A stretch of 64,000 bases of DNA from Afifellaceae bacterium. Lineage in GTDB: Bacteria > Pseudomonadota > Alphaproteobacteria > Rhizobiales > Afifellaceae. Numbering within the stretch: position 1 is the stretch's first letter; each line of letters starts with the position of its first letter. The notes beneath the pieces are model-generated. The model saw nothing but the letters and a program-made list of their open reading frames with translations. It was not told where the DNA came from and did no database searches. This document shows, piece by piece, positions 1-10,037 of the stretch. Location: positions 79,289-143,288 of the forward strand of contig JANQRH010000028.1 in NCBI GenBank assembly GCA_028284625.1, given 5' to 3'. Made by a program: the position numbers and the translations under genes.

Positions 1-172
1 CGCCGACAAAGTGCGCTTTGTTGTCCACGGTTGAGACGGTGGCTGGGAGGTCTATAGGGCTGCTGTATTCGTCGCCGCGAAGCGGAGCCTCGCAACAACG
101 AGCACAACGTTATCGCCGACCATGAATCGCAGCGAATGCCGCGATGTCATGATCGGCGCTTTGTGCTGCGGC

Positions 173-1282
173 TCAGATCCGCGCCTGATAGCCCTCCGGC
201 GGCCACCAGGATTCGAAATCGGCCGGTGCGGGGAGCCCAAGATCAGCGGCCGATTTTACCTCGGCGCCGATCTGATCGGCGAACTTGTTGAAGGTGTCGA
301 CCGTGATCACCTCAAGCTGTGCCGCCCGCTTGTCGGCCTCTTCGCCGGTTCGAATGTCGGTTTGGAAGAATTTCGACTTCACCATCTCCTGAAAGCCGTC
401 AGAGTTGGCGGCAGCCACAAATGCTTCCTTCACCACTTCCAACACCTCGGTCGGTGTGTCGCGGCGCATGATGAAGTTGTAAGTCCCACCAATCGGCAGG
501 AACGGCTTGATCTCCGGGATCAGCCCGCCGACCGACGGCATGATTGTGCCGTTCTCCAGCGTGATGTCTTCTGTGCCCGTCTGCTGAAGGTTGCGCAGCT
601 CGCCCGCCCGGACCAGATCGACGTGCTCATGAACACCGCCGCCTGCGATATCGACTTCGCCCTGCAGGCCGGCCAACGTGGCGGCCTTGCCGCCCTTGTA
701 CGGCACGTATTTCAGATTGATGCCGGCGAACGATCCAACGATCAGAGCCAGCTCGTGCCACAATCCGCCGGTGCCCGAAGTGGAGATTGAGACCTTTCCG
801 GGGTCGGCCTTGGCCGCCTGCACAACGTCATCGAATGTTTGGAAGGGAGAGTCCGGCCGAACCGACCAGCTGGCGATGGCATTGGCGGCCTGGAAGAACA
901 CCCATTCCTCCCACGGCACAAAGTCGACGTGGCCCATCACGCGGACGAACTTGTTGTAGTTCGCACCGCCCAGAATGGTGTAGCCGTCAGGCGTCTGGCC
1001 ATGGACATATTGCGTCGCAACGCCTCCGACGGCGCCAGGCTTGTTGATGACGTTGATCTGCCAGCCTTTGGCCTTGCCCATTTCCTCGGCAAGCTTGCGC
1101 ATGATGGTGTCGGTGCCGCCGCCTGCGCCGTACATGACCACGACCGTGATCGGACGCGCCGGAAAATCCTGTGCAAGGGCGCTACCGGCGGGGATTGTGA
1201 TCGCCAACGCGGTCATACCGGCGGCCCCCGCAAGCAACTCGCGGCGGTTTAGACCCGAGCTCGGCGTCTTCTTGTCGCTCAT
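173..1282 (-). CDS. Bug/TctC-family tripartite tricarboxylate transporter substrate-binding protein with Tat-like signal
   Basis: N-term NRRELLAGAAGMTALAITIPAGSALAQ (twin-Arg-type leader) followed by FPARPITVVVMYGAGGGTDTIMRKLAEEM, typical TctC/Bug start. Confidence 0.85.
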   Translation of the reverse strand: MSDKKTPSSGLNRRELLAGAAGMTALAITIPAGSALAQDFPARPITVVVMYGAGGGTDTIMRKLAEEMGKAKGWQINVINKPGAVGGVATQYVHGQTPDGYTILGGANYNKFVRVMGHVDFVPWEEWVFFQAANAIASWSVRPDSPFQTFDDVVQAAKADPGKVSISTSGTGGLWHELALIVGSFAGINLKYVPYKGGKAATLAGLQGEVDIAGGGVHEHVDLVRAGELRNLQQTGTEDITLENGTIMPSVGGLIPEIKPFLPIGGTYNFIMRRDTPTEVLEVVKEAFVAAANSDGFQEMVKSKFFQTDIRTGEEADKRAAQLEVITVDTFNKFADQIGAEVKSAADLGLPAPADFESWWPPEGYQARI

Positions 1283-1319
1283 CGTTTCCTCCGTTTCAGT
1301 TCAGTCTTTCTTCGTCAGT

Positions 1320-1919
1320 TCAGTCTTGTTTCGGCGCCAGCTTATGGTCTGGCTTGGTGTAAGAGTTTTGTTCCAGGAACGAGAGAACCTCCGGTTCAAT
1401 GTCGGTTCCCATGAACGCATTCCAACGATTGTTGAAGCCGAAGAGCGCGATCACCGAGCCGATCTCCACGACCTGCTCTTCGGTGAAATGCCGACGCAGC
1501 TCCGTCATGTCTTGCTCGGTCGCGTACGCAGGACACTGACCGCCGGTAATGGCGACCCGAAGCGCGGCTCGCTCGGCGTGCGTAAAGACGGGACTGGTTT
1601 CGAAATCCCAAATCGCGTCGAGTTTTTCCTGTGGCACACCATTGTCGGCACCGTTCTTGAACGTGTGCGCGGAGCAATACTGACAGCCATTCGCCAAGCT
1701 TGTGACGTGAGCCACCATCCACCGAAGCGCCGGGTCGACTTTGCCGTCAGGATTGCGCACCACGGCGCGGATCAGCTGCAGCACGGCTCGGGCGATCTCG
1801 GGCCGGTACGCCAATGTCAGCATTGAGTTTGCGACAAAACCGGTGGCAGAGGCGAGCCATTCGATGTCGGCCTTCGCCGCATCCGACTCCTCTACCGACA
1901 ACGGTTTGATGTGCGGCAT
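1320..1919 (-). CDS. Carboxymuconolactone decarboxylase / AhpD-like family protein
   Basis: GCQYCSAHTFKNGAD CxxC-xxxH motif; likely start is internal MPHIKPLSVEES. Confidence 0.75.
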   Translation of the reverse strand: MPHIKPLSVEESDAAKADIEWLASATGFVANSMLTLAYRPEIARAVLQLIRAVVRNPDGKVDPALRWMVAHVTSLANGCQYCSAHTFKNGADNGVPQEKLDAIWDFETSPVFTHAERAALRVAITGGQCPAYATEQDMTELRRHFTEEQVVEIGSVIALFGFNNRWNAFMGTDIEPEVLSFLEQNSYTKPDHKLAPKQD

Positions 1920-2157
1920 TACACTTCCTCGGGCTCTGGCCGCATTGCGCGACCTAGCTTCGGGTATCCACGGCGCGAAGTCGTGAAATATAGGTAAGTC
2001 GTTTGTTGAAGACGACGCGGTTTCGCCTCCGCTCCCATAATATTCCGCAATACGCGACATCATCATTCCTGATCGCGGCGCGTAGTCGATTTCTGTATGT
2101 GAACTGAGAGCCAACCACGCAATCACGCTGGCGAACGCGCGTAGCCGTGCCGCCTTC

Positions 2158-3084
2158 TTGTCTTCACAAGCCTCGGATCAGCCTGTGTACAGCGAAATCT
2201 TCACCGTCATCGCGCCGATCTTCATCATCACCGGAGTTGGCTTCGTCCTTGGCCGGTTCAACACCGGAATCGACACGCGCAGCATCAGCACTCTGGTGCT
2301 TTTGGTGGCCACTCCGTGTCTGGTGTTCTCGACGCTCACCTCTTTGGAGATTGAGCTGACCACCTTGGGCCGAATGGCCTTAGCGGCGACATGCTGCATC
2401 CTTGTCGCCGGCGTGTTCGCCTTCGCGTTATTGCGGCTCGTCGGTCTGCCGATACGAACCTTCCTGACCAGCTTGGCGCTTCCCAATTCGGGGAACATCG
2501 GACTGCCGCTGGTCCTTCTCGCCTTCGGCGGTACCGGGCTGGTGCTCGGTATCTCGTACTTCTTTGTCGTGGCGCTTTTTCAGTACACCGTTGGTGCGTC
2601 GATCATCTCCGGCCAGTACAAATACGCCGAAGTGATCCGCCAGCCTTTGGTGTGGTCCATCGTCTTGGTGCTTGTCGTCGTGTCGACGGGCGTCGAGGTT
2701 CCAGTGGTGATCGCCAGATCCACCGAAATCATGGGCGGTCTGATGATCCCGGCGATGCTCATCATGCTGGGAATTTCGCTGGCCCAGCTCACGGTCTCCG
2801 ACCTTGGGCCCGCTCTATTCGTGGCGATATCACGCCTTCTCATTGGCGTCGCCGCCGGGTTCATCGTGATCTTTGCTCTGTCCCTGTCGGGGGTTGAAGC
2901 GGGTGTGGTGTTTCTCCTCGCCACGATGCCGACGGCCATCGTCAACTACGTTTTCGTTGAGCGTTACCAACCGGATTCGCAAAAGGTCGCCGGTGCGGTG
3001 GTTGTTTCGACTTTGTTTACATTTGCGCTCCTCCCGGGACTTCTGTTGCTGACCTATTTTATTGCTGGGTCGGCTCAACAATAG
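2158..3084 (+). CDS. AEC (auxin efflux carrier) family transporter
   Basis: Hydrophobic about 10-TM protein; LPNSGNIGLPLVLLAFG motif typical of AEC family. Confidence 0.8.
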   Translation: MSSQASDQPVYSEIFTVIAPIFIITGVGFVLGRFNTGIDTRSISTLVLLVATPCLVFSTLTSLEIELTTLGRMALAATCCILVAGVFAFALLRLVGLPIRTFLTSLALPNSGNIGLPLVLLAFGGTGLVLGISYFFVVALFQYTVGASIISGQYKYAEVIRQPLVWSIVLVLVVVSTGVEVPVVIARSTEIMGGLMIPAMLIMLGISLAQLTVSDLGPALFVAISRLLIGVAAGFIVIFALSLSGVEAGVVFLLATMPTAIVNYVFVERYQPDSQKVAGAVVVSTLFTFALLPGLLLLTYFIAGSAQQ

Positions 3085-3181
3085 CCGGTTCATTTGGGCC
3101 CGTCGCTTTGGGCTTGACGACTGCCGCTACTATCAACGATCCTGATGCCGACGCTCGCGGCCCATCAGGGGTTTTGATGCA

Positions 3182-4153
3182 ATGAAGCTCTCGCAGCTCC
3201 GATTTCTGATCGCGGTCTACGAAGAACGCTCCTTCACGGCCGCGGCGCGCCGTGTGCACGCGACCCAATCCGGATTGAGTATGCAGATCAAGGATCTGGA
3301 GGCGCAGCTTGGCGTCAAGCTGTTCGAGCGGGGATCGACGGGCGTGACGCCTACCAACGTCGGCGAGCAGCTTTATCGCCGGGCCACGCGAATCATGCGC
3401 GAGGTAAGCGCAATCGAAAACGACGTGGAGGCCATGGCGGGCGAGGTGACGGGGACGGTGAATGTCGGCGTGATGCCCACATTTGCGCGCGCTGTCCTCG
3501 CGCCGGTACTTGAACGCTTCGATGTCCAGCATTCTCAGATAAATGTCTGTGTGATCGAGGCCTATAGCGCCGTTTTGTCGTCCGCCGTCGCGGGTGGTGA
3601 GATGGATTTCGCCATTGTCCCGTCAAGCCGAGATATGGCCGGCGTTCGGGGCACTCATATCGACCGCGATGTCGAGGTTTTCGTCTCCGGGCCGGACTCG
3701 CCTTGGGATCATCTGGCTCCGGTCGATCTCAGCCGATCCGGTCCACTGAAACTAGTGCTGCCGGAGCCGGCAAATGGGAGGCGCAGCAAGATCGATAATT
3801 ACATTGCGACCTACAACGTCCCGACCAAGGCGATCATGGAGCTCGATTCGATGATGGGCACCATGGATCTGGTGGCACGGAGCGACTGGACGACCATTTT
3901 GCCTGGATGCCTTTCGTTTCCTGATCTTGATGGCCAGGTTCGGAAGCTCCATCCGATCATCAACCCTCCGCTGATGGTGGACTACATTCTTATTGAACCG
4001 ATATCGCAAACGACCTCAGCGGCAGCCCAGCTCTTCGCAGGCGACCTGCTAAAGCGGATTCAGGAAACCTGCGCTTTCTGCAGGGAAAGACTGGGTCCGG
4101 ATGCAGCGAAGGACGGCGTTGAGGAGGGACTGGCCGCAGCCGGCGCCATCTAA
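3182..4153 (+). CDS. LysR-family transcriptional regulator
   Basis: N-terminal HTH MKLSQLRFLIAVYEERSFTAAARRVHATQSGLSMQIKDLEAQLGVKLFER. Confidence 0.93.
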   Translation: MKLSQLRFLIAVYEERSFTAAARRVHATQSGLSMQIKDLEAQLGVKLFERGSTGVTPTNVGEQLYRRATRIMREVSAIENDVEAMAGEVTGTVNVGVMPTFARAVLAPVLERFDVQHSQINVCVIEAYSAVLSSAVAGGEMDFAIVPSSRDMAGVRGTHIDRDVEVFVSGPDSPWDHLAPVDLSRSGPLKLVLPEPANGRRSKIDNYIATYNVPTKAIMELDSMMGTMDLVARSDWTTILPGCLSFPDLDGQVRKLHPIINPPLMVDYILIEPISQTTSAAAQLFAGDLLKRIQETCAFCRERLGPDAAKDGVEEGLAAAGAI

Positions 4154-4191
4154 CGCGGGTGTCCAAGCAGGTCTCAGTCTCCCGGCGACCG

Positions 4192-4992
4192 TCAGGCCTC
4201 TAACCAACCAAGAAGCGCGGCGTTGAAAGCATCGGGCTGTTCCAAATTGGCAAGGTGCGCCGCATTTTCGATGACGGTGAAACTGCTCCCGGGGGTCGTG
4301 GCGGACATGTCCTTCATCACGGCCACAGGCGCGGCCGGATCGTGTTCTCCGACGATAAAGAGGCTCGGCACAGAGATCGTGTGAAGCCGCGGCAGGAAGT
4401 CGAGAGACATGAGAGCATTGGCGCACCCAGCATAGCCCTCGACAGATGTCCGGCTGATCATGGTCGCTGCGTCGGACAACACCTGGTGAGAGCTGGGATC
4501 GGCACGGAATCCTTCGCTGAACCAGCGCTGCAAGGTCGGCTCAACCAGCGCCGCCATTCCCTTTGCGCGCGCCGTGTCGATGTTGGGGGGCCATATCTGT
4601 TTATACGCGTCAGGCGCGTCGGCCCTCGCATCCGCGCAAACAAAGCGGTCAAACCGGTTCGGATGGTCGAGGGCCAAACCAAGTGCTGTCATGCCCCCGA
4701 GAGAGATGCCCACAAAGGTGCTCTGCGCGATGCCCAGATGGTCCATCAGAGCGACGACATCACCGGCGAGGTCACCAAATCCGTATGGGCCGGGCGGAGC
4801 GGAACTTGCGCCGTGTCCACGCGTGTCATAGCGCACCACCCGGAACGACCTGGCCAGGGCTTCAATCTGCGGGGCCCACACGCCGTGGTCGGTGGCGATC
4901 GAGTTGGAGAGGATAAGCCAGGGTTTTTCCGCCTCACCGTCGATCCGGTAGGCGAGATCCACGCCGTTCAGGCGGGCTTTCTGCAGGGTCAC
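4192..4992 (-). CDS. Alpha/beta hydrolase, 3-oxoadipate enol-lactonase-like
   Basis: NSIATDHGVWAPQIEAL...YDTRGHGAS...GISLGGMTALGLAL...NAAHLANLEQPDAFN; PcaD-like layout. Confidence 0.8.
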   Translation of the reverse strand: MTLQKARLNGVDLAYRIDGEAEKPWLILSNSIATDHGVWAPQIEALARSFRVVRYDTRGHGASSAPPGPYGFGDLAGDVVALMDHLGIAQSTFVGISLGGMTALGLALDHPNRFDRFVCADARADAPDAYKQIWPPNIDTARAKGMAALVEPTLQRWFSEGFRADPSSHQVLSDAATMISRTSVEGYAGCANALMSLDFLPRLHTISVPSLFIVGEHDPAAPVAVMKDMSATTPGSSFTVIENAAHLANLEQPDAFNAALLGWLEA

Positions 4993-6099
4993 TTATTCGG
5001 CCGCCTTCATGGAGGATTTGATCGCGTCGTTGAGGCGCGGGCGTACCTGCTCCGCCATCAGAATCATGGAGCGACGCCCAAGTTCGCGGTCCGCCCAGTC
5101 ATGGCCGGCATAGACCAGCTTGCCGAAATCGCCGACCTCTTCGCGAAACGCTAGGATTTTGTCGGTCACGCTGTCCGGAGTGCCGTAGATGATCAGCGCG
5201 TCGCAGACGTCCTCAAGTGTGACTGCGTCGTCGTCCATCGCCTGGTCCTGCTTGAACAGGTTCATGCGACCGGCGCGCTTCATCTTTGTCACGATGGATT
5301 GGTAGTACGACACATAGGGTCCGTTCGGATCAGTGGCGTACCGCCGGGCTGTGTCCTCGTCTTCGGCGACGAAAACGCTCTTGGCGACGCTCCAATTGGC
5401 ACCCTCCGCCGGTCGACCGCCCTGTTCGCATCCCTCCGCGTAGTTGGGCCAGTGCGTCGCGACCCATTTCGGCAAGAGGAAGTTTGCCGAAATCGGGTCC
5501 CAGCCGCGCGCCGCCATCGCGGTCACACCCTTGGAGAATGGCGCCACGGCGGTTCCGACGATGGGAGGATGCGGGTCCTGGTAGGGCTTGATGATGATGC
5601 CCTGGCCGATCTCCGGCATCTTGGTTTTCTCAGTCGTGAGCGTCCAGAACTGGCCGTTCAGGTTGTACGGTGCTTCCCCGGCCCAGATGTCCAGGATCAT
5701 ATTGATGCCCTCAAGGAACATCGCGCCGCGATCCCTGTCGAGATTGCCAAATATCTCGGCATCCGACATCAGGCCCCCCGGGCTGATCCCAAAATTGAAG
5801 CGGCCCTCAAGCATGTGATCGAGCATCGCGACCTGTCCCGCCACAGCCGCCGGATGGCTGTTCGGCAGGTTGACGGTCCCGGTGCCGAGGCGAATGTTCT
5901 TGGTCTCGTAGGCAAGGCTTGCGAGGAAGGCGACGCAGGAAGTGATGTTCTCCGCGAGGTCAGTGGTGTGTTCGCCCACATAGCCTTCAACGAAACCAAG
6001 TTCATCCGCTAGCATGAACGCTTCGCGGTCTTCGCGGAGTGACTGCGCGATGGGCTTGTTCAGCGGATGAATAGGCATCGTGAAGAACGACAGTTCCAT
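4993..6099 (-). CDS. LLM class flavin-dependent oxidoreductase (luciferase-like monooxygenase)
   Basis: MELSFFTMPIHPLN...GEHTTD...LGTGTVNLPNSHPAAVAGQVAMLDHMLEGRFNFGISPG; start internal to ORF 4993..6162. Confidence 0.9.
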   Translation of the reverse strand: MELSFFTMPIHPLNKPIAQSLREDREAFMLADELGFVEGYVGEHTTDLAENITSCVAFLASLAYETKNIRLGTGTVNLPNSHPAAVAGQVAMLDHMLEGRFNFGISPGGLMSDAEIFGNLDRDRGAMFLEGINMILDIWAGEAPYNLNGQFWTLTTEKTKMPEIGQGIIIKPYQDPHPPIVGTAVAPFSKGVTAMAARGWDPISANFLLPKWVATHWPNYAEGCEQGGRPAEGANWSVAKSVFVAEDEDTARRYATDPNGPYVSYYQSIVTKMKRAGRMNLFKQDQAMDDDAVTLEDVCDALIIYGTPDSVTDKILAFREEVGDFGKLVYAGHDWADRELGRRSMILMAEQVRPRLNDAIKSSMKAAE

Positions 6100-6327
6100 G
6101 GCGCGATATCCTGAGAAGCACTGCTCGGCTGGAGCACCGACCATAAGAACGTGCCGCGCCAAAACCCAATGATTTTGGCTGATCGGCTCCTTCAGGTTTC
6201 ATGATGATCCAGGCGCCTGCGAGCGGCGTCTTCACCCGTGCTGATGCGCTCCATCAAGCCTTTTTATTTGAACGGCCAAGGCGTGCCCCCTAGTTTCCCG
6301 CGCATTCTTCGTGGCGAGGAGCCGGAA

Positions 6328-6855
6328 ATGTCCCAGGTCATCGCGTTCGACTCCCGACAGGAGCAAAGGCCCATGTTCGATCCCATGGACTTTCGCGATG
6401 CGCTGGGACAGTTCGCCACCGGCGTGGCTGTCGTGACGACGATCGGCGATGGCGGAGCGCCGGTTGGCCTCACTATCAATTCGTTCAACTCAGTGTCGAT
6501 CGACCCGCCGCTGGTGCTCTGGAGCCTGGCGGTCAAAGCGCCGAGCCTGAAGGCGTTCCGCACCCATGGCGCGTTCGCCATCAACATCCTGGCGCAGGAT
6601 CAAATCGATATCTGCCGACAGTTCGCCACGCCATCGCCCGACAAGTTCGACGGCGTCGACTTCCGGCCGGGATATTTTGACGTTCCGCTGATCGCGGGGG
6701 CCACGGCGCGGTTCGAATGCCGGACCTATGCACGCTATCCGGGCGGAGACCACGAGATCTATCTCGGCGAGGTCATGAACCTTTCGAAATTCGACCGCCC
6801 GCCGCTTGTCTTTCATCGTGGCGAGTTCAAAGCCGTCGAAGACCTGCTAGCCTGA
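6328..6855 (+). CDS. Flavin reductase family protein (HpaC-like)
   Basis: FRDALGQFATGVAVVTTIGDGGAPVGLTINSFNSVSIDPPLVLWSLA; probable start MSQVIAFD within ORF 6238..6855. Confidence 0.9.
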   Translation: MSQVIAFDSRQEQRPMFDPMDFRDALGQFATGVAVVTTIGDGGAPVGLTINSFNSVSIDPPLVLWSLAVKAPSLKAFRTHGAFAINILAQDQIDICRQFATPSPDKFDGVDFRPGYFDVPLIAGATARFECRTYARYPGGDHEIYLGEVMNLSKFDRPPLVFHRGEFKAVEDLLA

Positions 6856-6894
6856 AGCGGGCGTCGGAGCGGAAGCAGCGAAGTCACGGCGTAG

Positions 6895-7887
6895 ATGATC
6901 AAAGTTGCGATTGCAGGCTTCGGCTGGTGGGGGCAGCTCATGCTGCGCCGGCTCCAAGGCCATCCTGGGATCCGTGTAGCGCTGGTGGTCGAGCCCGATG
7001 TCGAGCGCCAGGTTCTGATCCGCGATCAAGGTGTCGCGGCCGCCGCTGATCTGGACGCCGCACTCGGCGATCCGACCATCGATGCGGTCATCTTGACGAC
7101 GCCGAACCGGCTTCACGAAGCGCAAGTGATTGCGGCCGCAGCCGCCGGCAAGCACGTCTTCTGCGAAAAGCCCCTGGGCCTCACCGGCGCCAGCGCTAAG
7201 CGTTCTGTAGACGCCTGCAAAGATGCCGGCGTCGTATTAGGGATCGGCCACGAACGCCGCTTCGAGCCGGCGCTGGTGGAGGTGCGGCGGCTTGTCGAAA
7301 CCGGCGAGCTTGGCACACTCATGCACGCGGAGGCCGCGTGGTCCCACGACAAACTCGCCGGTGTCCCTGCCGGCGACTGGCGAACCTCCAAAGAGGTGTC
7401 TCCAGCGGCGGGTATGACTGCCACGGGCATCCACTTGAGCGATCTCTACATTTCGCTGTTCGGCCGGGTGAAGGCCGTGCAGGCCATCACAGCGGACAGG
7501 GTTCTTAACTGGGAGACCGGCGACGTGGTGACTGTGCAGATGCAGTTCGAAAGCGGCATGACCGGAACCCTCAGCGCCGTCCTTGCAACGCCACACTTCA
7601 TGCGTTTTCACGTCTTTGGCTCCGACAAATGGGCCGAGGTACGCAACGACACGCACCCCGACACGCCCGGTGGGAAAGCTGATCTGGTTCTGTCGCAATC
7701 CGGGCAGAACGATCGCCGGACGGTCTACGATTGGACCGACACCGTGCTCGCGAATCTGGAAGCATTCGCGGCCGCCGTGGAGGGCAGGGCAGCCTACCCC
7801 TATACGGCGGAGGAACTGGTCCACAACATTGAGATTCTGGAAGCGGTGGCGCGCTCCGCCGAAACGGGGCAGACAGTTCGTCTCTAA
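6895..7887 (+). CDS. Gfo/Idh/MocA family oxidoreductase
   Basis: IKVAIAGFGWWGQ...VILTTPNRLHEAQVIAAAAAGKHVFCEKPLGLT (EKP motif). Confidence 0.92.
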   Translation: MIKVAIAGFGWWGQLMLRRLQGHPGIRVALVVEPDVERQVLIRDQGVAAAADLDAALGDPTIDAVILTTPNRLHEAQVIAAAAAGKHVFCEKPLGLTGASAKRSVDACKDAGVVLGIGHERRFEPALVEVRRLVETGELGTLMHAEAAWSHDKLAGVPAGDWRTSKEVSPAAGMTATGIHLSDLYISLFGRVKAVQAITADRVLNWETGDVVTVQMQFESGMTGTLSAVLATPHFMRFHVFGSDKWAEVRNDTHPDTPGGKADLVLSQSGQNDRRTVYDWTDTVLANLEAFAAAVEGRAAYPYTAEELVHNIEILEAVARSAETGQTVRL

Positions 7888-7900
7888 TCGCCAGGCGGCC

Positions 7901-8581
7901 TTACGCCTTGAAGATCATTGCCGCCATGATCGCTTCAATATGCGAGCGCATGGCTGCGCGCGCCCCGGCGCGGTCGCGCGCCTCCAGAGCGCCGACGATC
8001 GCTTCATGTTCCCGGAAGGAATGATAATCGGGCGGCGGTCCGTCGGGTGGAACATCAAGCCGCTTCCAGACCACCGCCACCCGCACCGCGTTGACGATGC
8101 CGTGCAGCTCAGTCAGCAACCGGTTGCCGGCAGCCCGCGATATCAGGCCATGGAACTCTGAGTCCAACCGCTCATAAGTCGGCCAGTCGGGCGCGGACCG
8201 CATCGCCTCGCAAAGCGAGCGCGCATGCGCAAGATCGCGCGGAGCGGCGTGAATAGCGGCAAGGCTCGCCAGCTCCGGCTCCAGAGACAGCCGCGCCACC
8301 ATAGCCTCGTGCGGACTGGTCTTGTTAGCCAGGCGATCCAGTTCCCCGCGGGACACAGGAACCGGGTCCGGTTCGGCGGTCAGAAATGTCCCCCGTCCGA
8401 CATGACGCTCAATCGCGCCTTTGAACTCCAGAACCGAAAGCGCCTTGCGCAGGTCGGTGCGTGATACGCCGATCTTGCCGCATAGGCTGCGTTCCGGCGG
8501 AAGACGGCTTCCCTCGCCCAAATCGGACTTTGCGATCCACGCTTCGAGACGCTTGAGGGCGACGGATTGGCTCGGGTGCAT
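7901..8581 (-). CDS. FadR/GntR-family transcriptional regulator (FCD domain)
   Basis: LGEGSRLPPERSLCGKIGVSRTDLRKALSVLEFKGAIERHVGRGTFL plus FCD-like C-terminus. Confidence 0.9.
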   Translation of the reverse strand: MHPSQSVALKRLEAWIAKSDLGEGSRLPPERSLCGKIGVSRTDLRKALSVLEFKGAIERHVGRGTFLTAEPDPVPVSRGELDRLANKTSPHEAMVARLSLEPELASLAAIHAAPRDLAHARSLCEAMRSAPDWPTYERLDSEFHGLISRAAGNRLLTELHGIVNAVRVAVVWKRLDVPPDGPPPDYHSFREHEAIVGALEARDRAGARAAMRSHIEAIMAAMIFKA

Positions 8582-8592
8582 TTCCGGACCTT

Positions 8593-8606
8593 ATTGGTGG
8601 ACCAAT
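8593..8606. promoter_or_regulatory. Putative GntR/FadR-type operator ATTGGT-GG-ACCAAT
   Basis: Perfect 6-bp arms with 2-nt spacer, 12 nt upstream of the GntR start codon in the divergent intergenic region. Confidence 0.5.
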
Positions 8607-8876
8607 TTGAGATCAAGCGACCACCAGCTCGGTTGTACCTGGCACCTTAGCCTAAATAAAATCGATTTTCTTTGCATGACACACGATATGTGGTCTAATG
8701 GTGGGCGATGAGAACACGCGCAAAGCATCCAGTCTTCGTATTGGTCAGCCAATTTCGAGTGCGTGGCGAGGGCACGAAGTCCGCTTCTGAGCCCGGTTCA
8801 TATGGGAGCGCGCGTCGTGTCGCGTGCTGAGACCCAATCGGTGGAAAGCTGGTCTCGCGTCACGACATCGCTCGAC

Positions 8877-10001
8877 ATGCCGGTGCCGGAGGCGATGCGT
8901 GCCTGGGTGCTTGGCGATCCCGAAGACCTCAGACTGATCAACAAACCGGTGCCTATACCTGGCAAGGCCGAGGCCCTGGTCCGCATCGACGCCGTGGCCA
9001 TTTGTGCGACGGATCTTGAGGTCATCAAATACGGCACGCCGGCGCTCATTGAGGGCGGACCTCCCTTCAACAAGAACTTCACGCCCGGCCACGAGTATAT
9101 GGGAACTGTTGCCGCGCTGGGTCCGGGGGTCGATGAGTTTGCCGTTGGGGACCGGGTGACTGTGGAGATTCATGCCGGATGCGGACAGTGCAAGCGCTGC
9201 CGCATGGGCATGTATACGAGCTGCCACAATTACGGCTTGAATTACGGTGACCGCGACAAGGGGCACCGCGCGAACGGCTTCACCACGGACGGCGGGTTCG
9301 CCGAGTACGCCGTCAACAATATCAACACCATGATCAAGGTTCCCGACGACATGTCGGACGAGGAGGCTACGCTCGTCGTCACCGCCGGAACTTCGATGTA
9401 TGGACTGACCGAACTGGGCGGCCTGGTGGCTGGCGAAAGCGTCGTGGTGATCGGCCCGGGACCGATCGGCCTCCTGGCTGCAGCGGTAGCGAAATCGCTC
9501 GGCGCAGACCCGGTGATCCTGATCGGAACGCGCGAGAACCGGCTCGCGATCGGACGCGCGCTTGGCGCCGATGTCACGATAAATGCCCGCGAGGAGGACG
9601 TCGTCGCCCGTGTCAAAGCGCACTGCGCCAAGGGTGCCGACTACGTCATCGACTGCGCGGGAACCGAGGAAACGGTCAATCAGTCCGTCCACATGACCAA
9701 CCGCGGCGGGCGCGTGTGTCTGGCAGCGTTTCCCAAGGAGCCGGTCAACTTCGACATCGGTTACCTCGCCGTCAACAACATCTACCTCTACGGCATCCGG
9801 GGCGAGGGCCGGTCAGCAACCCACCGGGCGATGGCCTTCATGGCCGAGAAGCGTTTCGACGCCAGCAAGATCCATACCCACACATTCCCGATGGAAGACC
9901 TGCCGACCGCTCTGCGCTACGCGCGCGACCGAGTGGACGATGCCATCAAGGTGGTCGTGGCCATCGGCGGTCAGGCCGGTGAGAAGTCCGATGCGGCGTG
10001 A
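8877..10001 (+). CDS. Zinc-dependent alcohol/polyol dehydrogenase (MDR family)
   Basis: GHEYMGTVAALGPGVDEFAVGDRVTVEIHAGCGQCKRCRMGMYTSCHN structural-zinc Cys cluster; ORF 8763..10001, start uncertain. Confidence 0.88.
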   Translation: MPVPEAMRAWVLGDPEDLRLINKPVPIPGKAEALVRIDAVAICATDLEVIKYGTPALIEGGPPFNKNFTPGHEYMGTVAALGPGVDEFAVGDRVTVEIHAGCGQCKRCRMGMYTSCHNYGLNYGDRDKGHRANGFTTDGGFAEYAVNNINTMIKVPDDMSDEEATLVVTAGTSMYGLTELGGLVAGESVVVIGPGPIGLLAAAVAKSLGADPVILIGTRENRLAIGRALGADVTINAREEDVVARVKAHCAKGADYVIDCAGTEETVNQSVHMTNRGGRVCLAAFPKEPVNFDIGYLAVNNIYLYGIRGEGRSATHRAMAFMAEKRFDASKIHTHTFPMEDLPTALRYARDRVDDAIKVVVAIGGQAGEKSDAA

Positions 10002-10037
10002 GCGAGAGGCAGGCCTAGTAATGGAAGCGACCTCCCG

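Noticed and set aside
1-172. Search for tctB/tctA partners of the TctC-like protein
   Set aside because: Only 172 nt downstream are available; cannot say whether partners exist outside the window
4192-4992. Naming this gene pcaD and inferring a beta-ketoadipate pathway
   Set aside because: No other pca genes nearby; only the hydrolase family is supported
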